Source: an uncultured Eubacteriales bacterium
GTDB lineage: Bacteria > Bacillota > Clostridia > Oscillospirales > Oscillospiraceae
DNA: 63,075 bases
Assembly (NCBI GenBank): GCA_959602365.1
Contig: CAUGSS010000012.1
Location: 1 to 63,075 of the forward strand
Reading direction: 5' to 3'
In this document: piece by piece, positions 27,705 through 35,844 of the stretch
Layout: every line of letters begins with the position of its first letter
Position numbering within the stretch: the first letter of the stretch is position 1
Position numbers and translations under genes: made by a program
The notes under the pieces: generated by a model
What the model saw: only the letters and a program-made list of their open reading frames with translations
Told to the model about the DNA's origin: nothing
The model's database searches: none

Positions 27705-28466
27705 ATGGATCGTTTAAAAGGTAAAGTTTCCATTGTCACCGGCGCCAACTCCGGCATCGGCAAGCGCACCGCCGAAATCTTCGCCCGGGAGGGCAGCGAC
27801 CTGGTGCTGGTGGCCCGCCGGCTGGACAAGCTGAAGGAAGTGGAGGCCGAGTGCGCCGCCATGGGCGTCAAGGTCATCAGCGTCTCCGCCGACGTCAGCG
27901 TCTATGACGAGTGCAAGAAGGTGGTCAAGGCCGCCATCGACACCTTTGGCCGCATCGACGTGCTGGTCAACAACGCCGGCATCGCCGACAAGCACCGCCC
28001 CATCACCCGCTGCGACGCCGATTGGTGGGACCACGTCATCAAGGTGGACCAGTACAGCGTCTACTACATGATGAAAGAGGCCCTGGTGTACATGGAGCAG
28101 GCCGGCAGCGGCTCCATCGTCAACATCTCCTCCATCGGCGGCACCGGCTACTGCGCCGGCATCTCCTACTCCGCCGCCAAGACCGCCGTCATCTCCATGA
28201 GCAAGAACGTGGGCATCCAGTTCGCCGGCACCGGCATCCGCTGCAACGTGGTGGCCCCCGGCCCCACCCCCACCGAGCTGAACACCCCCGAGGCCATCGC
28301 CACCTTCGACGGTGAGTTCGCCGCCCAGTGCGCCCGTCACTTCGACGACACCGTCCCCGAGGTCACCGTGGACGACCAGGCCAACGCCATCCTGTTCTTC
28401 GCCAGCGATGAATCCAAGGGCTGCAACGGCCAGGTCCTGATTGTGGACAACGGCCGCACCATCTGA
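27705..28466 (+). CDS. Short-chain dehydrogenase/reductase (253 aa)
   Basis: A classical SDR with NAD(P)-binding TGANSGIGKRTAE, NNAG at about residue 88, catalytic Ser in NISSIGG and the YSAAK catalytic Tyr/Lys pair. Length is typical. The residue after the second strand is Arg-Arg (LVLVARRLDKL), which often favours NADP; this is a weak indication. The ATG at 27705 is preferred to the one at 27693, which abuts the AAAGGA site. It has its own promoter and a strong terminator, so it is a single-gene unit. Substrates of such enzymes range from 3-oxoacyl groups to hydroxysteroids and cannot be fixed here. Confidence 0.9.
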   Translation: MDRLKGKVSIVTGANSGIGKRTAEIFAREGSDLVLVARRLDKLKEVEAECAAMGVKVISVSADVSVYDECKKVVKAAIDTFGRIDVLVNNAGIADKHRPITRCDADWWDHVIKVDQYSVYYMMKEALVYMEQAGSGSIVNISSIGGTGYCAGISYSAAKTAVISMSKNVGIQFAGTGIRCNVVAPGPTPTELNTPEAIATFDGEFAAQCARHFDDTVPEVTVDDQANAILFFASDESKGCNGQVLIVDNGRTI

Positions 28467-28490
28467 GCCGTTTCCATCCAAAACCAGAAA

Positions 28491-28526
28491 CCCGCCCTGA
28501 CGTTCAGACGTCAGGGCGGGCTTTTT
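28491..28526 (+). terminator. Terminator of the SDR gene
   Basis: Perfect 13-bp arms 28491-28503 and 28508-28520 (CCCGCCCTGACGT) with loop TCAG, followed by CTTTTT. Confidence 0.92.
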
Positions 28527-28558
28527 CATTGGCAGCCGCCGGCAGGCGGCAAAGTGAT

Positions 28559-28666
28559 TCAATTTGACCGCAGGTACTTCAGGGCGCAAAAAATGCCCAA
28601 AATAACCAGGACACATTTTACAATACTATATACGACTCCGACAATCGCTGTAATAATGCCAATCAT
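28559..28666 (-). CDS. 35-residue single-span membrane microprotein
   Basis: The ATG at 28666 follows a near-perfect GGGAGGAGA site at seven bases. The product begins MIGIITAIVGVVYSIVKCVL, continues hydrophobic for about 28 residues and ends in a basic KYLRSN tail, so it should span the membrane once with the tail inside. A consensus promoter lies about 57 bases upstream of the start. The gene stands alone between two rightward units and has no partner. I do not recognise the family. It is not obviously a type I toxin, since I see no antisense promoter pair. Function unknown. Confidence 0.7.
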   Translation of the reverse strand: MIGIITAIVGVVYSIVKCVLVILGIFCALKYLRSN

Positions 28667-28722
28667 CTGATCTCCTCCCTTTCTTGTCAGCGGCGTTTGG
28701 ATGGAGGCTTATTGCCACTTAC

Positions 28723-28751
28723 ACCATACAATAAATTACAATTTTTGTCAA
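28723..28751 (-). promoter_or_regulatory. Consensus sigma-A promoter of the microprotein
   Basis: TTGACA (28751-28746), exactly 17 bases, TATGGT (28728-28723), facing the 35-codon gene and nothing else. Confidence 0.8.
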
Positions 28752-29053
28752 CCAAAAGGATGCATCCGCCTATTTCGCCTCAGAGCCCGACGACGGGGCT
28801 GCCAAAGCCGCACGTCCGCTCCGGTCCGGCCAGACGACGCCCCTGGCTCCGGCAGCCCTCCTGTCCCCGTCAAATTCCCGGCGCCGGGGCGCATGCGCCC
28901 TTCCCCGGAAGCCGGCCCCACTGATCTATGTTTTTCGCCAAAAAGTACAGTTTTCCCCAGAATCATAAAGCAGTTTGATAAAAGTTTCCCACGAAACTCG
29001 CAACATTTTTTTATAAAAAATGGAGAAAAATCAAAATAATAACGGTTTTACTG
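28752..29053. other. Intergenic stretch without a gene
   Basis: About 300 bases: GC-rich on the left, AT-rich on the right towards the trmL promoter. No supported gene or RNA was seen. Confidence 0.5.
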
Positions 29054-29082
29054 TTGAATTTCTCATGTGTATGGATTAAAAT
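29054..29082 (+). promoter_or_regulatory. Promoter of trmL and the glycolytic genes
   Basis: TTGAAT (29054-29059), 17-base spacer, TAAAAT (29077-29082), 28 bases ahead of the trmL GTG start. Confidence 0.7.
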
Positions 29083-29109
29083 GGCTTTGGCTCTGAAAGG
29101 GGTGATTTC

Positions 29110-29610
29110 GTGCTGAATTTAGTTCTGGTGGAACCCGAGATCCCGCAGAACACCGGAAACATTGCACGCACTGCGGCAGCCACCCGCTCCCGCCTGCATC
29201 TGGTCCGCCCCCTGGGCTTTGACATCAGCGAAAAGGCCGTCAAACGGGCGGGCCTGGACTACTGGCCCATGGTGGACCTGCAGGTCTGGGACAGCCTGGA
29301 CGCCCTCTTTTCCGCCTGCCCTGAGGCCGGGCGGGACCTCTGGCTGGCCACCACCAAGGCCCCCAGGGACTACAGCCAGGTCCGCTTCTCTCCTGACTGC
29401 TGGCTTTTCTTCGGCAAGGAGACCGCGGGACTGAGCGAGCCCTTCCGCCTCTCCCACTGGGACAGGTGCATCCGCATTCCCATGTATGAAAACGCCCGAA
29501 GCCTGAATCTCGCAAATTCCGTCGCAATTTTGACCTATGAGGCCCTGCGGCAGAACGGATTTCCCGGTTTGCTCGGCCAGGGCGAAATGGGCAAAGGCAG
29601 CCAAAGCTGA
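29110..29610 (+). CDS. trmL: tRNA (cytidine(34)-2'-O)-methyltransferase, SPOUT family
   Basis: A 166-residue SPOUT enzyme using S-adenosylmethionine to methylate the 2'-O of the wobble base in leucine tRNAs. Signatures are the start LVLVEPEIPQNTGNIARTAA, the knot segment WLFFGKETAGL and RIPMYENARSLNLANSVAI. The start is GTG at 29110 behind GAAAGGGG. Lys/Gln-rich C-terminal residues are not conserved. It precedes pgk by 34 bases and shares its promoter, so it likely heads the glycolytic unit. Confidence 0.93.
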   Translation: MLNLVLVEPEIPQNTGNIARTAAATRSRLHLVRPLGFDISEKAVKRAGLDYWPMVDLQVWDSLDALFSACPEAGRDLWLATTKAPRDYSQVRFSPDCWLFFGKETAGLSEPFRLSHWDRCIRIPMYENARSLNLANSVAILTYEALRQNGFPGLLGQGEMGKGSQS

Positions 29611-29644
29611 CGGCGCCCAACGGACGAAAGGAGATCATCTCACT

Positions 29645-30847
29645 ATGAATTACAACAAGAAAACCGTCACCGACATCGACGTCAAGGGCAAGAAGGTGCT
29701 CTGCCGCTGCGACTTCAACGTCCCCCAGGACAAGCAGACCGGCGCCATCACCGACGACAAGCGCATCCGCGCCGCCCTGCCCACCCTGCAGTACCTGCTG
29801 GATCAGGGCGCTGCCGTCATCGCCTGCTCCCACCTGGGCAAGCCCAAGGGAGAGGTCAAGCCCGCCCTGACCCTGGCCCCCGTGGCCCATCGCCTGGAGG
29901 AGCTGCTGGGCCGGGAGGTCATCTTCGCCTCCGACGTGGTGGGCCCCGACGCCCAGGCCAAGGCCGCCGCGCTGCAGCCCGGCCAGCTCATGCTGCTGGA
30001 GAACCTGCGCTTTGAGAAGGGCGAGGAGAAGAACGACCCCGACTTCGCCAAGGCTCTGGCCGACCTGGCCGGCCCCGACGGCGTGTATGTCTCCGACGCC
30101 TTCGGCACCGTCCACCGCGCCCACGCCTCCACCGCCGGGGTGGCCGACTATCTGCCCGCCGTGTCCGGCTTCCTGATCCAGAAGGAGCTGGAGATCATCG
30201 GCGGCGCCCTGGCCGATCCCAAGCGCCCCCTGGTGGCCATTCTGGGCGGCAGCAAGGTCAGCAGCAAGATCGGCGTCATCAACAACCTGCTGGAGATCGC
30301 CGACACCATCATCATCGGCGGCGGCATGGCCTACACCTTCTCCGCCGCCCAGGGCGGCAAGATCGGCGCCTCCCTGCTGGAGAGCGACTGGATGGACTAT
30401 GCCAACGAGATGGTGAAGAAGGCCGCCGACAAGGGCGTCAAGCTGTTGCTGCCGGTGGACACCGTCATCGCCGACAAGTACGCCGCCGACGCCAACAGCC
30501 AGGTGGTCCCCATGGGCGAGATCCCCGAGGGCTGGCTGGGCCTGGACATCGGCCCCGAGACCATTGAGCTCTACTCCGCCGCCGTGGCCGACGCCGGCAC
30601 CGTGATCTGGAACGGCCCCATGGGCGTGTTTGAGTTCCCCGCCTTTGCCAAGGGCACCGAGGCCGTGGCCGAGGCCCTGAGCAAGACCGACGCCATCACC
30701 ATCGTGGGCGGCGGCGACAGCGCGGCGGCCGTGGAGCAGCTGGGCTACGCCGACAAGATGACCCACATCTCCACCGGCGGCGGCGCCAGCCTGGAGTTCA
30801 TGGAGGGCAAGGCCCTGCCCGGCGTGGTCTGCCTGCTGGACAAGTAA
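29645..30847 (+). CDS. pgk: Phosphoglycerate kinase
   Basis: The 400-residue glycolytic enzyme transferring phosphate from 1,3-bisphosphoglycerate to ADP. Signatures are VLCRCDFNVPQD near the start, the substrate-binding loop CSHLGKPKGE, SDAFGTVHRAHAS, LGGSKVSSKIGV and the C-terminal IVGGGDSAAAVEQ. An AAAGGAGATC site precedes the ATG. tpiA and gpmI follow in order. No gapdh gene lies upstream; trmL occupies that position. Confidence 0.96.
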   Translation: MNYNKKTVTDIDVKGKKVLCRCDFNVPQDKQTGAITDDKRIRAALPTLQYLLDQGAAVIACSHLGKPKGEVKPALTLAPVAHRLEELLGREVIFASDVVGPDAQAKAAALQPGQLMLLENLRFEKGEEKNDPDFAKALADLAGPDGVYVSDAFGTVHRAHASTAGVADYLPAVSGFLIQKELEIIGGALADPKRPLVAILGGSKVSSKIGVINNLLEIADTIIIGGGMAYTFSAAQGGKIGASLLESDWMDYANEMVKKAADKGVKLLLPVDTVIADKYAADANSQVVPMGEIPEGWLGLDIGPETIELYSAAVADAGTVIWNGPMGVFEFPAFAKGTEAVAEALSKTDAITIVGGGDSAAAVEQLGYADKMTHISTGGGASLEFMEGKALPGVVCLLDK

Positions 30848-30930
30848 GCGAAAAAGCACGCGCACAGCTGCATGTTATCCCCTGTTTTGCAACAAACTTG
30901 ATTTGATAGAGATAAGGAGAAAACACAACC

Positions 30931-31704
30931 ATGAACAGACGTTACCGCAAGACGATTATCGCCGGCAACTGGAAGATGAACAAGACCGCCACCGAGACCC
31001 GGGCTTTCGCCGACGAGCTGAAGGCCGTCATGCCCAAGGCCAAGTGGTGTGAAGTGCTGCTCTGCGTCCCCTTTGTCAATATCCCCGCCGCCCTGAAGGC
31101 CTTCAAGGACACCCGGGTGGCCATCGGCGCCCAGAACCTGCACTTCGAGGAGAAGGGCGCCTACACCGGCGAGGTCTCCGCTGAGATGCTGAAGGACCTG
31201 GGGGTCAAGTACGTCATCATCGGCCACTCCGAGCGCCGCCAGTACTGGAACGACGACGACATCATCGTCAACAAGAAGGTGCACGCCGCCATCAACGCCG
31301 GGCTGCGTCCGGTGGTCTGCGTGGGCGAGAGCCTGGAGCAGCGGGAGCTGGGCATCACCAAGGAGCTGATCGACCTGCAGGTCAAGACCGCCCTGGCCGG
31401 AGTGCCCGCAGAGAAGATGCGCCATGTGGTCATCGCCTACGAGCCCCTGTGGGCCATCGGCACCGGCAAGACCGCCACTGCCGAGCAGGCCAACGAGGTC
31501 AACGAGGAGATCCGCACCGTCATCCGCAAGCTCTACGGCGCCCGGGTGGCCCGCAGCGTCACCATTCTCTACGGCGGCAGCATGAACGCCAAGAATGCCG
31601 CTGAGCTGCTGGCCCAGCCCGATGTGGACGGCGGCCTGATCGGCGGCGCCTCCCTGAAGGCCGAGGACTTCAACATCATCATCAACGCCGCCAACCAGGA
31701 GTGA
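30931..31704 (+). CDS. tpiA: Triosephosphate isomerase
   Basis: A 257-residue TIM-barrel enzyme interconverting dihydroxyacetone phosphate and glyceraldehyde 3-phosphate. Active-site elements are GNWKMNK (Lys), GHSERRQY (His, about residue 97), YEPLWAIGTGKTA (catalytic Glu and flexible loop 6) and LYGGSMNA. An AAGGAG site precedes the ATG. It lies between pgk and gpmI on the same strand. Confidence 0.97.
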   Translation: MNRRYRKTIIAGNWKMNKTATETRAFADELKAVMPKAKWCEVLLCVPFVNIPAALKAFKDTRVAIGAQNLHFEEKGAYTGEVSAEMLKDLGVKYVIIGHSERRQYWNDDDIIVNKKVHAAINAGLRPVVCVGESLEQRELGITKELIDLQVKTALAGVPAEKMRHVVIAYEPLWAIGTGKTATAEQANEVNEEIRTVIRKLYGARVARSVTILYGGSMNAKNAAELLAQPDVDGGLIGGASLKAEDFNIIINAANQE

Positions 31705-31761
31705 GCCCGGCGGCGCTCTGACAGCACAAGGCATCTCTCAGGATTGGAGTAATTGATCTTC

Positions 31762-33276
31762 ATGAAAACCCCGACCATTCTTATCATTATGGACGGCTTC
31801 GGCCTCCGGGACAGCGACCAGGGCAATGCGGTCCATGCGGCCAAAACCCCGGTGCTGGACAAACTTTTCTCAGAAAATCCCTGCTCCCGCCTCTCCGCCT
31901 CCGGCCTGGACGTAGGCCTGCCCGACGGCCAGATGGGCAACAGCGAGGTGGGCCACACCAACATCGGCGCCGGCCGGGTGGTGTTCCAGGACCTGCCCAA
32001 GATCTCCAAGGCCATCACCGACGGCGACTTCTTCCAGAACAAGGCCTATCTGGAGGCCATGACCGCCGCCCGGGACGCGGGGAAGGCCGTACACATCATG
32101 GGCCTGACCAGCGACGGCGGCGTCCACTCCCACCTTGAGCACATGAAGGCCGCGGTCAAAATGGCCAGCGAGCTGGGCTGTGATCCGGTGTACGTCCACT
32201 GCTTCCTGGACGGCCGGGACGTGCCCCCCACCTCGGGCAAGGGCTATGTGGCCGAGATGAAGCAGGTCTGCGACCAGTACGGCGCCGAGATCGCCACCGT
32301 GGCCGGCCGCTACTACGCCATGGACCGGGACACCAACTGGGACCGGGTGGAGAAGGCCTATGCCGCCATGGTCTACGGCGAGAGCGCCGAGTTCAACCCC
32401 GACCCGGTGGACGCGGTCCAGAAGAGCTATGACGCCGGCGTCACCGACGAGTTCGTCATCCCCGTGGTCTGCGCCCGGGACGCCCGGATCGAAAAGGGGG
32501 ATGCGGTCATCTTCATGAACTTCCGGCCCGACCGGGCCCGGGAGATCACCCGCACCCTGGTGGACCCTGACTTCACCGGTTTTGAGCGGAAGAACGGCTA
32601 TTTCCCCGTCCACTTCGTGTGCACCACCTCTTACGACGCCAGCATGCCCAACGTGGAGGTGGCCTTCCCCAAGGAGAGCCTGCACAACATCTTCGGCGAG
32701 TATATCTCCCAGAACGGCCTGACCCAGCTGCGCATCGCCGAGACCGAGAAGTACGCCCACGTCACCTTCTTCTTCAACGGCGGCGTGGAGCAGACCTTCC
32801 CCGGGGAGGACCGGTGCCTGGTGCCCTCCCCCAAGGTGGCCACCTACGACCTGAAGCCGGAGATGAGCGCCTACGAGGTCTGCGGCCAGTGCGTGGAGCG
32901 GATCAAGAGCGGCAAGTACGACGTCATCATCCTGAACTTCGCCAACTGCGACATGGTGGGCCACACCGGCGTGTTTGAGGCCGCCGTCCAGGCGGTGGAG
33001 GCGGTGGACACCTGCGTTGGCCGGGTGGTCCAGGCCATCTCCGATATGGGGGGCATCGCCCTGATCACCGCCGACCACGGTAACGCCGAGCAGATGCTCC
33101 AGGACGACGGGGTCAGCCCCTTCACCGCCCACACCACCAATCTGGTGCCCTTCTGCATTGTGGGCGCCGACGTGAAGCTGAAGGACGGCCGGCTGGCGGA
33201 TATCGCCCCCACCATGCTGGATCTGATGGGCCTGGAAAAGCCGGCGGAGATGACCGGCAGTAGCCTGATCCTCTGA
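31762..33276 (+). CDS. gpmI: 2,3-bisphosphoglycerate-independent phosphoglycerate mutase
   Basis: A 504-residue, metal (Mn)-dependent enzyme of the alkaline phosphatase superfamily converting 3- to 2-phosphoglycerate. Signatures are LIIMDGFGLRDSD, the nucleophile Ser in MGNSEVGHTNIGAGR (about residue 60), DGGVHSHLEH, FLDGRDVPP and the metal site TADHGNAEQM. The ATG at 31762 is used here; an in-frame TTG at 31753 is an alternative. Clostridia commonly rely on this cofactor-free form. Confidence 0.96.
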   Translation: MKTPTILIIMDGFGLRDSDQGNAVHAAKTPVLDKLFSENPCSRLSASGLDVGLPDGQMGNSEVGHTNIGAGRVVFQDLPKISKAITDGDFFQNKAYLEAMTAARDAGKAVHIMGLTSDGGVHSHLEHMKAAVKMASELGCDPVYVHCFLDGRDVPPTSGKGYVAEMKQVCDQYGAEIATVAGRYYAMDRDTNWDRVEKAYAAMVYGESAEFNPDPVDAVQKSYDAGVTDEFVIPVVCARDARIEKGDAVIFMNFRPDRAREITRTLVDPDFTGFERKNGYFPVHFVCTTSYDASMPNVEVAFPKESLHNIFGEYISQNGLTQLRIAETEKYAHVTFFFNGGVEQTFPGEDRCLVPSPKVATYDLKPEMSAYEVCGQCVERIKSGKYDVIILNFANCDMVGHTGVFEAAVQAVEAVDTCVGRVVQAISDMGGIALITADHGNAEQMLQDDGVSPFTAHTTNLVPFCIVGADVKLKDGRLADIAPTMLDLMGLEKPAEMTGSSLIL

Positions 33277-33414
33277 TTTCTCCCCACCGCCGGGCGGAGC
33301 GTACAGAAAAGCGACGGCAAACTTGGAAAACTCCGCCCGGGCGGCGATCACCCTGCAAAACCATCACCCGGCCCGAAAAAACAGGGCCGGGCGAGAGAAA
33401 GGAAATGTGTGACT
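33277..33414 (+). other. Structured leader upstream of the IscU-like gene
   Basis: The spacer holds two GC-rich inverted repeats. One is CCGCCGGGCGGAG with CTCCGCCCGGGCGG about 35 bases later. The other is CCCGGCCC with GGGCCGGG (33367-33392) directly ahead of the ribosome-binding site. Neither is followed by a T-run, so termination is not obvious. A regulatory or attenuating role is inference. Confidence 0.4.
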
Positions 33415-34116
33415 ATGATCTACTCCAGCGAAGTACAGAACATGTGTCCGGTGGCCAAGGGCGCCTATCACGGCCCCGCCCCCATCCCCGAGGAGGGCAA
33501 GTGGGTCCAGGCCAAGGAGATCTCCGACATCAGCGGCTTCACCCACGGCGTGGGCTGGTGCGCTCCCCAGCAGGGCGCCTGCAAGCTGAGCCTGAACATC
33601 AAGAACGGCATCATTGAGGAGGCTCTGGTGGAGACCATCGGCTGCACCGGCATGACCCACTCCGCCGCCATGGCCGGCGAGATCCTGATCGGCAAGACCA
33701 TTCTGGAGGCCCTGAACACCGACCTGGTGTGCGACGCCATCAACACCGCCATGCGGGAGCTGTTCCTGCAGATCGTCTACGGCCGCAGCCAGACCGCCTT
33801 CTCCGAGGGCGGCCTGCCCATCGGCACCAGCCTGGAGGACCTGGGCAAGGGCCTGTGCGGCCAGGTGGGCACCATCTTCTCCACCAAGGCCAAGGGCCCC
33901 CGCTACCTGTCCCTGACCGAGGGCTATATCACCCGGCTGGCCCTGGACGAGGAGAACCAGATCATCGGCTATGAGTTTGTCCATCTGGGCAAGATGATGG
34001 AGTCCATCCGCAACGGCATGGATGCCAACGAGGCCCTGGAGAAGGCCAAGGGCCACTATGGCCGCTTCAACGCCGAGGACGGCGCCGTCAAGTATATCGA
34101 CCCCAGAAAGGAATAA
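33415..34116 (+). CDS. IscU/NifU-like iron-sulfur scaffold family protein (233 aa)
   Basis: The central part matches the IscU/SufU scaffold fold: the Cys-containing GFTHGVGWCAPQQGACKLSL, then ETIGCTGMTHSAAMAGEIL, with conserved Cys at each metal-ligand position. The protein is longer than a standard scaffold (about 130 residues), having an extra C-terminal part (YLSLTEGYITRLALDEENQI). In Clostridia this long form is characteristically encoded next to a GGGtGRT protein, as here, ten bases upstream of it. The start is ATG 33415, with GTG 33409 as alternative. An Fe-S or other metallocluster role is inferred from the fold; the actual client is not known. Confidence 0.85.
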   Translation: MIYSSEVQNMCPVAKGAYHGPAPIPEEGKWVQAKEISDISGFTHGVGWCAPQQGACKLSLNIKNGIIEEALVETIGCTGMTHSAAMAGEILIGKTILEALNTDLVCDAINTAMRELFLQIVYGRSQTAFSEGGLPIGTSLEDLGKGLCGQVGTIFSTKAKGPRYLSLTEGYITRLALDEENQIIGYEFVHLGKMMESIRNGMDANEALEKAKGHYGRFNAEDGAVKYIDPRKE

Positions 34117-34126
34117 GGTGATTACA

Positions 34127-35128
34127 ATGGCACTGTTTGAATCTTACGAAAGACGCATCAACCAGATCACCCCTGTTCTGGCTGAGTACGGCATCTCCTC
34201 CGTGGAGGAGTGCCTGGACATCTGCAAGAGCTACGGCTTCAACCCCTACGACATCGTGGCCGGGGTGCAGCCCATCAGCTTTGAGAACGCCCGCTGGGCC
34301 TACACCGTGGGCGCGGCCATCGCCATCAAGAAGGGCGTGAAGACCGCCGCCGAGGCCGCCGAGGCCATCGGCATCGGCCTGCAGGCCTTCTGCATCCCCG
34401 GCTCCGTGGCCGACGACCGGAAGGTGGGCCTGGGCCACGGCAATCTGGGCGCCATGCTGCTGCGGGACGAGACCAAGTGCTTCGCCTTCCTGGCCGGCCA
34501 CGAGTCCTTCGCCGCCGCCGAGGGCGCCATCGGCATCGCCCGCAACGCCAACAAGGCCCGCAAGGAGCCCCTCCGGGTCATCCTGAACGGCCTGGGCAAG
34601 GACGCCGCCCAGATCATCTCCCGCATCAACGGCTTCACCTATGTCCAGACCCAGTTCGACTACTACACCGGCGAGCTGAAGGTGGTCCGGGAGATCCCCT
34701 ACTCCAAGGGCGAGCGGGCCGCCGTCAAGTGCTACGGCGCCGACGACGTCCGGGAGGGCGTGGCCATCATGCACCACGAGGGCGTGGACGTGTCTATCAC
34801 CGGCAACTCCACCAACCCCACCCGCTTCCAGCACCCGGTGGCGGGCACCTATAAGAAGGAGTGCATCGAGCAGGGCAAGAAGTACTTCTCCGTGGCCTCC
34901 GGCGGCGGCACCGGCCGCACCCTGCACCCCGACAACATGGCCGCCGGCCCCGCCTCCTACGGCATGACCGACACCATGGGCCGCATGCACTCCGACGCCC
35001 AGTTCGCCGGCTCCTCCTCCGTGCCCGCTCACGTGGAGATGATGGGCTTCCTGGGCATGGGCAATAACCCCATGGTGGGTGCTACCGTGGCCGTGGCTGT
35101 GGCGGTCAACGAGGCCCTGAACAAGTAA
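34127..35128 (+). CDS. GGGtGRT protein (333 aa)
   Basis: Named for the family signature SGGGTGRTLHPDN, present at about residue 257. Other conserved-looking blocks are GLGHGNLGAMLLRDETKC, AGHESFAAAEGAIGIARN and the C-terminal EMMGFLGMGNNPMVGATVA. The protein is soluble, without membrane segments. It is regularly encoded beside an IscU-like scaffold in anaerobic Firmicutes; here the two genes are ten bases apart with an AAGGTG site. The biochemical role is unknown. The glycine-rich motif suggests nucleotide or phosphate binding, which is inference. A degenerate copy of its last 50 bases lies just downstream. Confidence 0.88.
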   Translation: MALFESYERRINQITPVLAEYGISSVEECLDICKSYGFNPYDIVAGVQPISFENARWAYTVGAAIAIKKGVKTAAEAAEAIGIGLQAFCIPGSVADDRKVGLGHGNLGAMLLRDETKCFAFLAGHESFAAAEGAIGIARNANKARKEPLRVILNGLGKDAAQIISRINGFTYVQTQFDYYTGELKVVREIPYSKGERAAVKCYGADDVREGVAIMHHEGVDVSITGNSTNPTRFQHPVAGTYKKECIEQGKKYFSVASGGGTGRTLHPDNMAAGPASYGMTDTMGRMHSDAQFAGSSSVPAHVEMMGFLGMGNNPMVGATVAVAVAVNEALNK

Positions 35129-35203
35129 GGACTCTCTGCGCCATGGGGCCGGGTGCGATCTGCCCCCGGCAGATCGGGCCATTTCACGCGGCGCTCTGCG
35201 CCG

Positions 35204-35257
35204 CCCCCATGGTAGGCGCTACCGTGGCCGTCGCTGTGGCGGTCAACGAGGCCCTGA
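35204..35257 (+). pseudogene. Duplicated 3' end of the GGGtGRT gene
   Basis: About 54 bases (CCCCCATGGTAGGCGCTACC...) repeat the last coding segment of the upstream gene, which encodes PMVGATVAVAVAVNEAL, with only a few substitutions. The copy lies about 135 bases downstream of the original and lacks the rest of the gene. It marks a recombination or tandem duplication collapsed by deletion. Confidence 0.75.
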
Positions 35258-35287
35258 TGGCAGACATCTGCCTCTTTAAAATCAAAG

Positions 35288-35323
35288 CACGCTTCTGCCA
35301 TTGCTGGCAGAAGCGTGTTTTTT
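35288..35323 (+). terminator. Terminator of the IscU-like/GGGtGRT unit
   Basis: Perfect 13-bp arms 35288-35300 and 35305-35317 (CACGCTTCTGCCA), loop TTGC, then six T. It lies beyond the duplicated gene end. Confidence 0.93.
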
Positions 35324-35436
35324 GCGTCTTGGCAACACCTCGGCTCATATGGAAGAAAAAATCAAGGCCAATATTACGCCATACAAGACAGTGCGCACAC
35401 AAAACGTGCGGCGGGTCATTATCCTGTCCTCTGATA

Positions 35437-35507
35437 AAATGTAAAAAACTATTGACATTTCAGGGCAGCCGTTATATACTCAGAAGTGTCAAAAGAGTTT
35501 TACATTT
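35437..35507 (+). promoter_or_regulatory. Promoter flanked by a paired 21-bp inverted operator
   Basis: TTGACA (35452-35457), 17 bases, TATACT (35475-35480). A 21-base sequence at 35437-35457 (AAATGTAAAAAACTATTGACA) recurs as its reverse complement at 35487-35507 with 18 of 21 matches. Each copy itself has TGTNAA-TTNACA dyad symmetry. One site covers the -35 and the other lies just past the start point; centres are 50 bp apart. The XRE protein encoded second in the operon is the likely ligand (inference). Confidence 0.8.
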
Positions 35508-35535
35508 CACGCCGTAAAAAAGAGGAGGAGTCCAT

Positions 35536-35844
35536 ATGCCTATAGGCGCAACCATTTTCTTGTTGGTCGTCCTGTTGATCTTTGTGGTCCTGGACGGAAT
35601 CATGCTGGTGACAATGCTTCTGCCGGGGGACGAACGCAACCAGGTCATCGTGTGGAAGGCGAGCACCTTCACCCTGCTGGGCACCACCGGAGCGACCCTG
35701 TTGGATGTGATCGAGAACTATGTGCGCTCCCAACCCATGGCAGTCAATCCCTTTATCCAGTTGGAGGTGGCCGCCATCATCTACTTCGCGGCGCTGATGT
35801 TCTACCGGTGGAGGCACAGCGGCAGCCATGGAAAATCGGATTAA
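35536..35844 (+). CDS. Small three-span membrane protein (102 aa)
   Basis: Three hydrophobic segments are visible: TIFLLVVLLIFVVLDGIMLV, a second around FTLLGTTGATLLDVI, and IQLEVAAIIYFAALMFY. The C-terminus is short and basic. AGAGGAGGAG precedes the ATG. It overlaps the following XRE gene by 17 bases, an arrangement often seen for small membrane proteins whose expression or activity is tied to a cognate XRE repressor. The family was not identified; no transport or enzyme motif is visible. Confidence 0.8.
   Translation: MPIGATIFLLVVLLIFVVLDGIMLVTMLLPGDERNQVIVWKASTFTLLGTTGATLLDVIENYVRSQPMAVNPFIQLEVAAIIYFAALMFYRWRHSGSHGKSD

Noticed and set aside
25530..28466. Bile-acid-inducible (bai) operon
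   Set aside because: Only two generic families are present; no bile-acid CoA ligase, transporter or dehydratase gene accompanies them.
35143..35517. 124-codon open frame after the GGGtGRT gene
   Set aside because: It runs through a gene-end duplication, a terminator and a promoter/operator region and has no ribosome-binding site.
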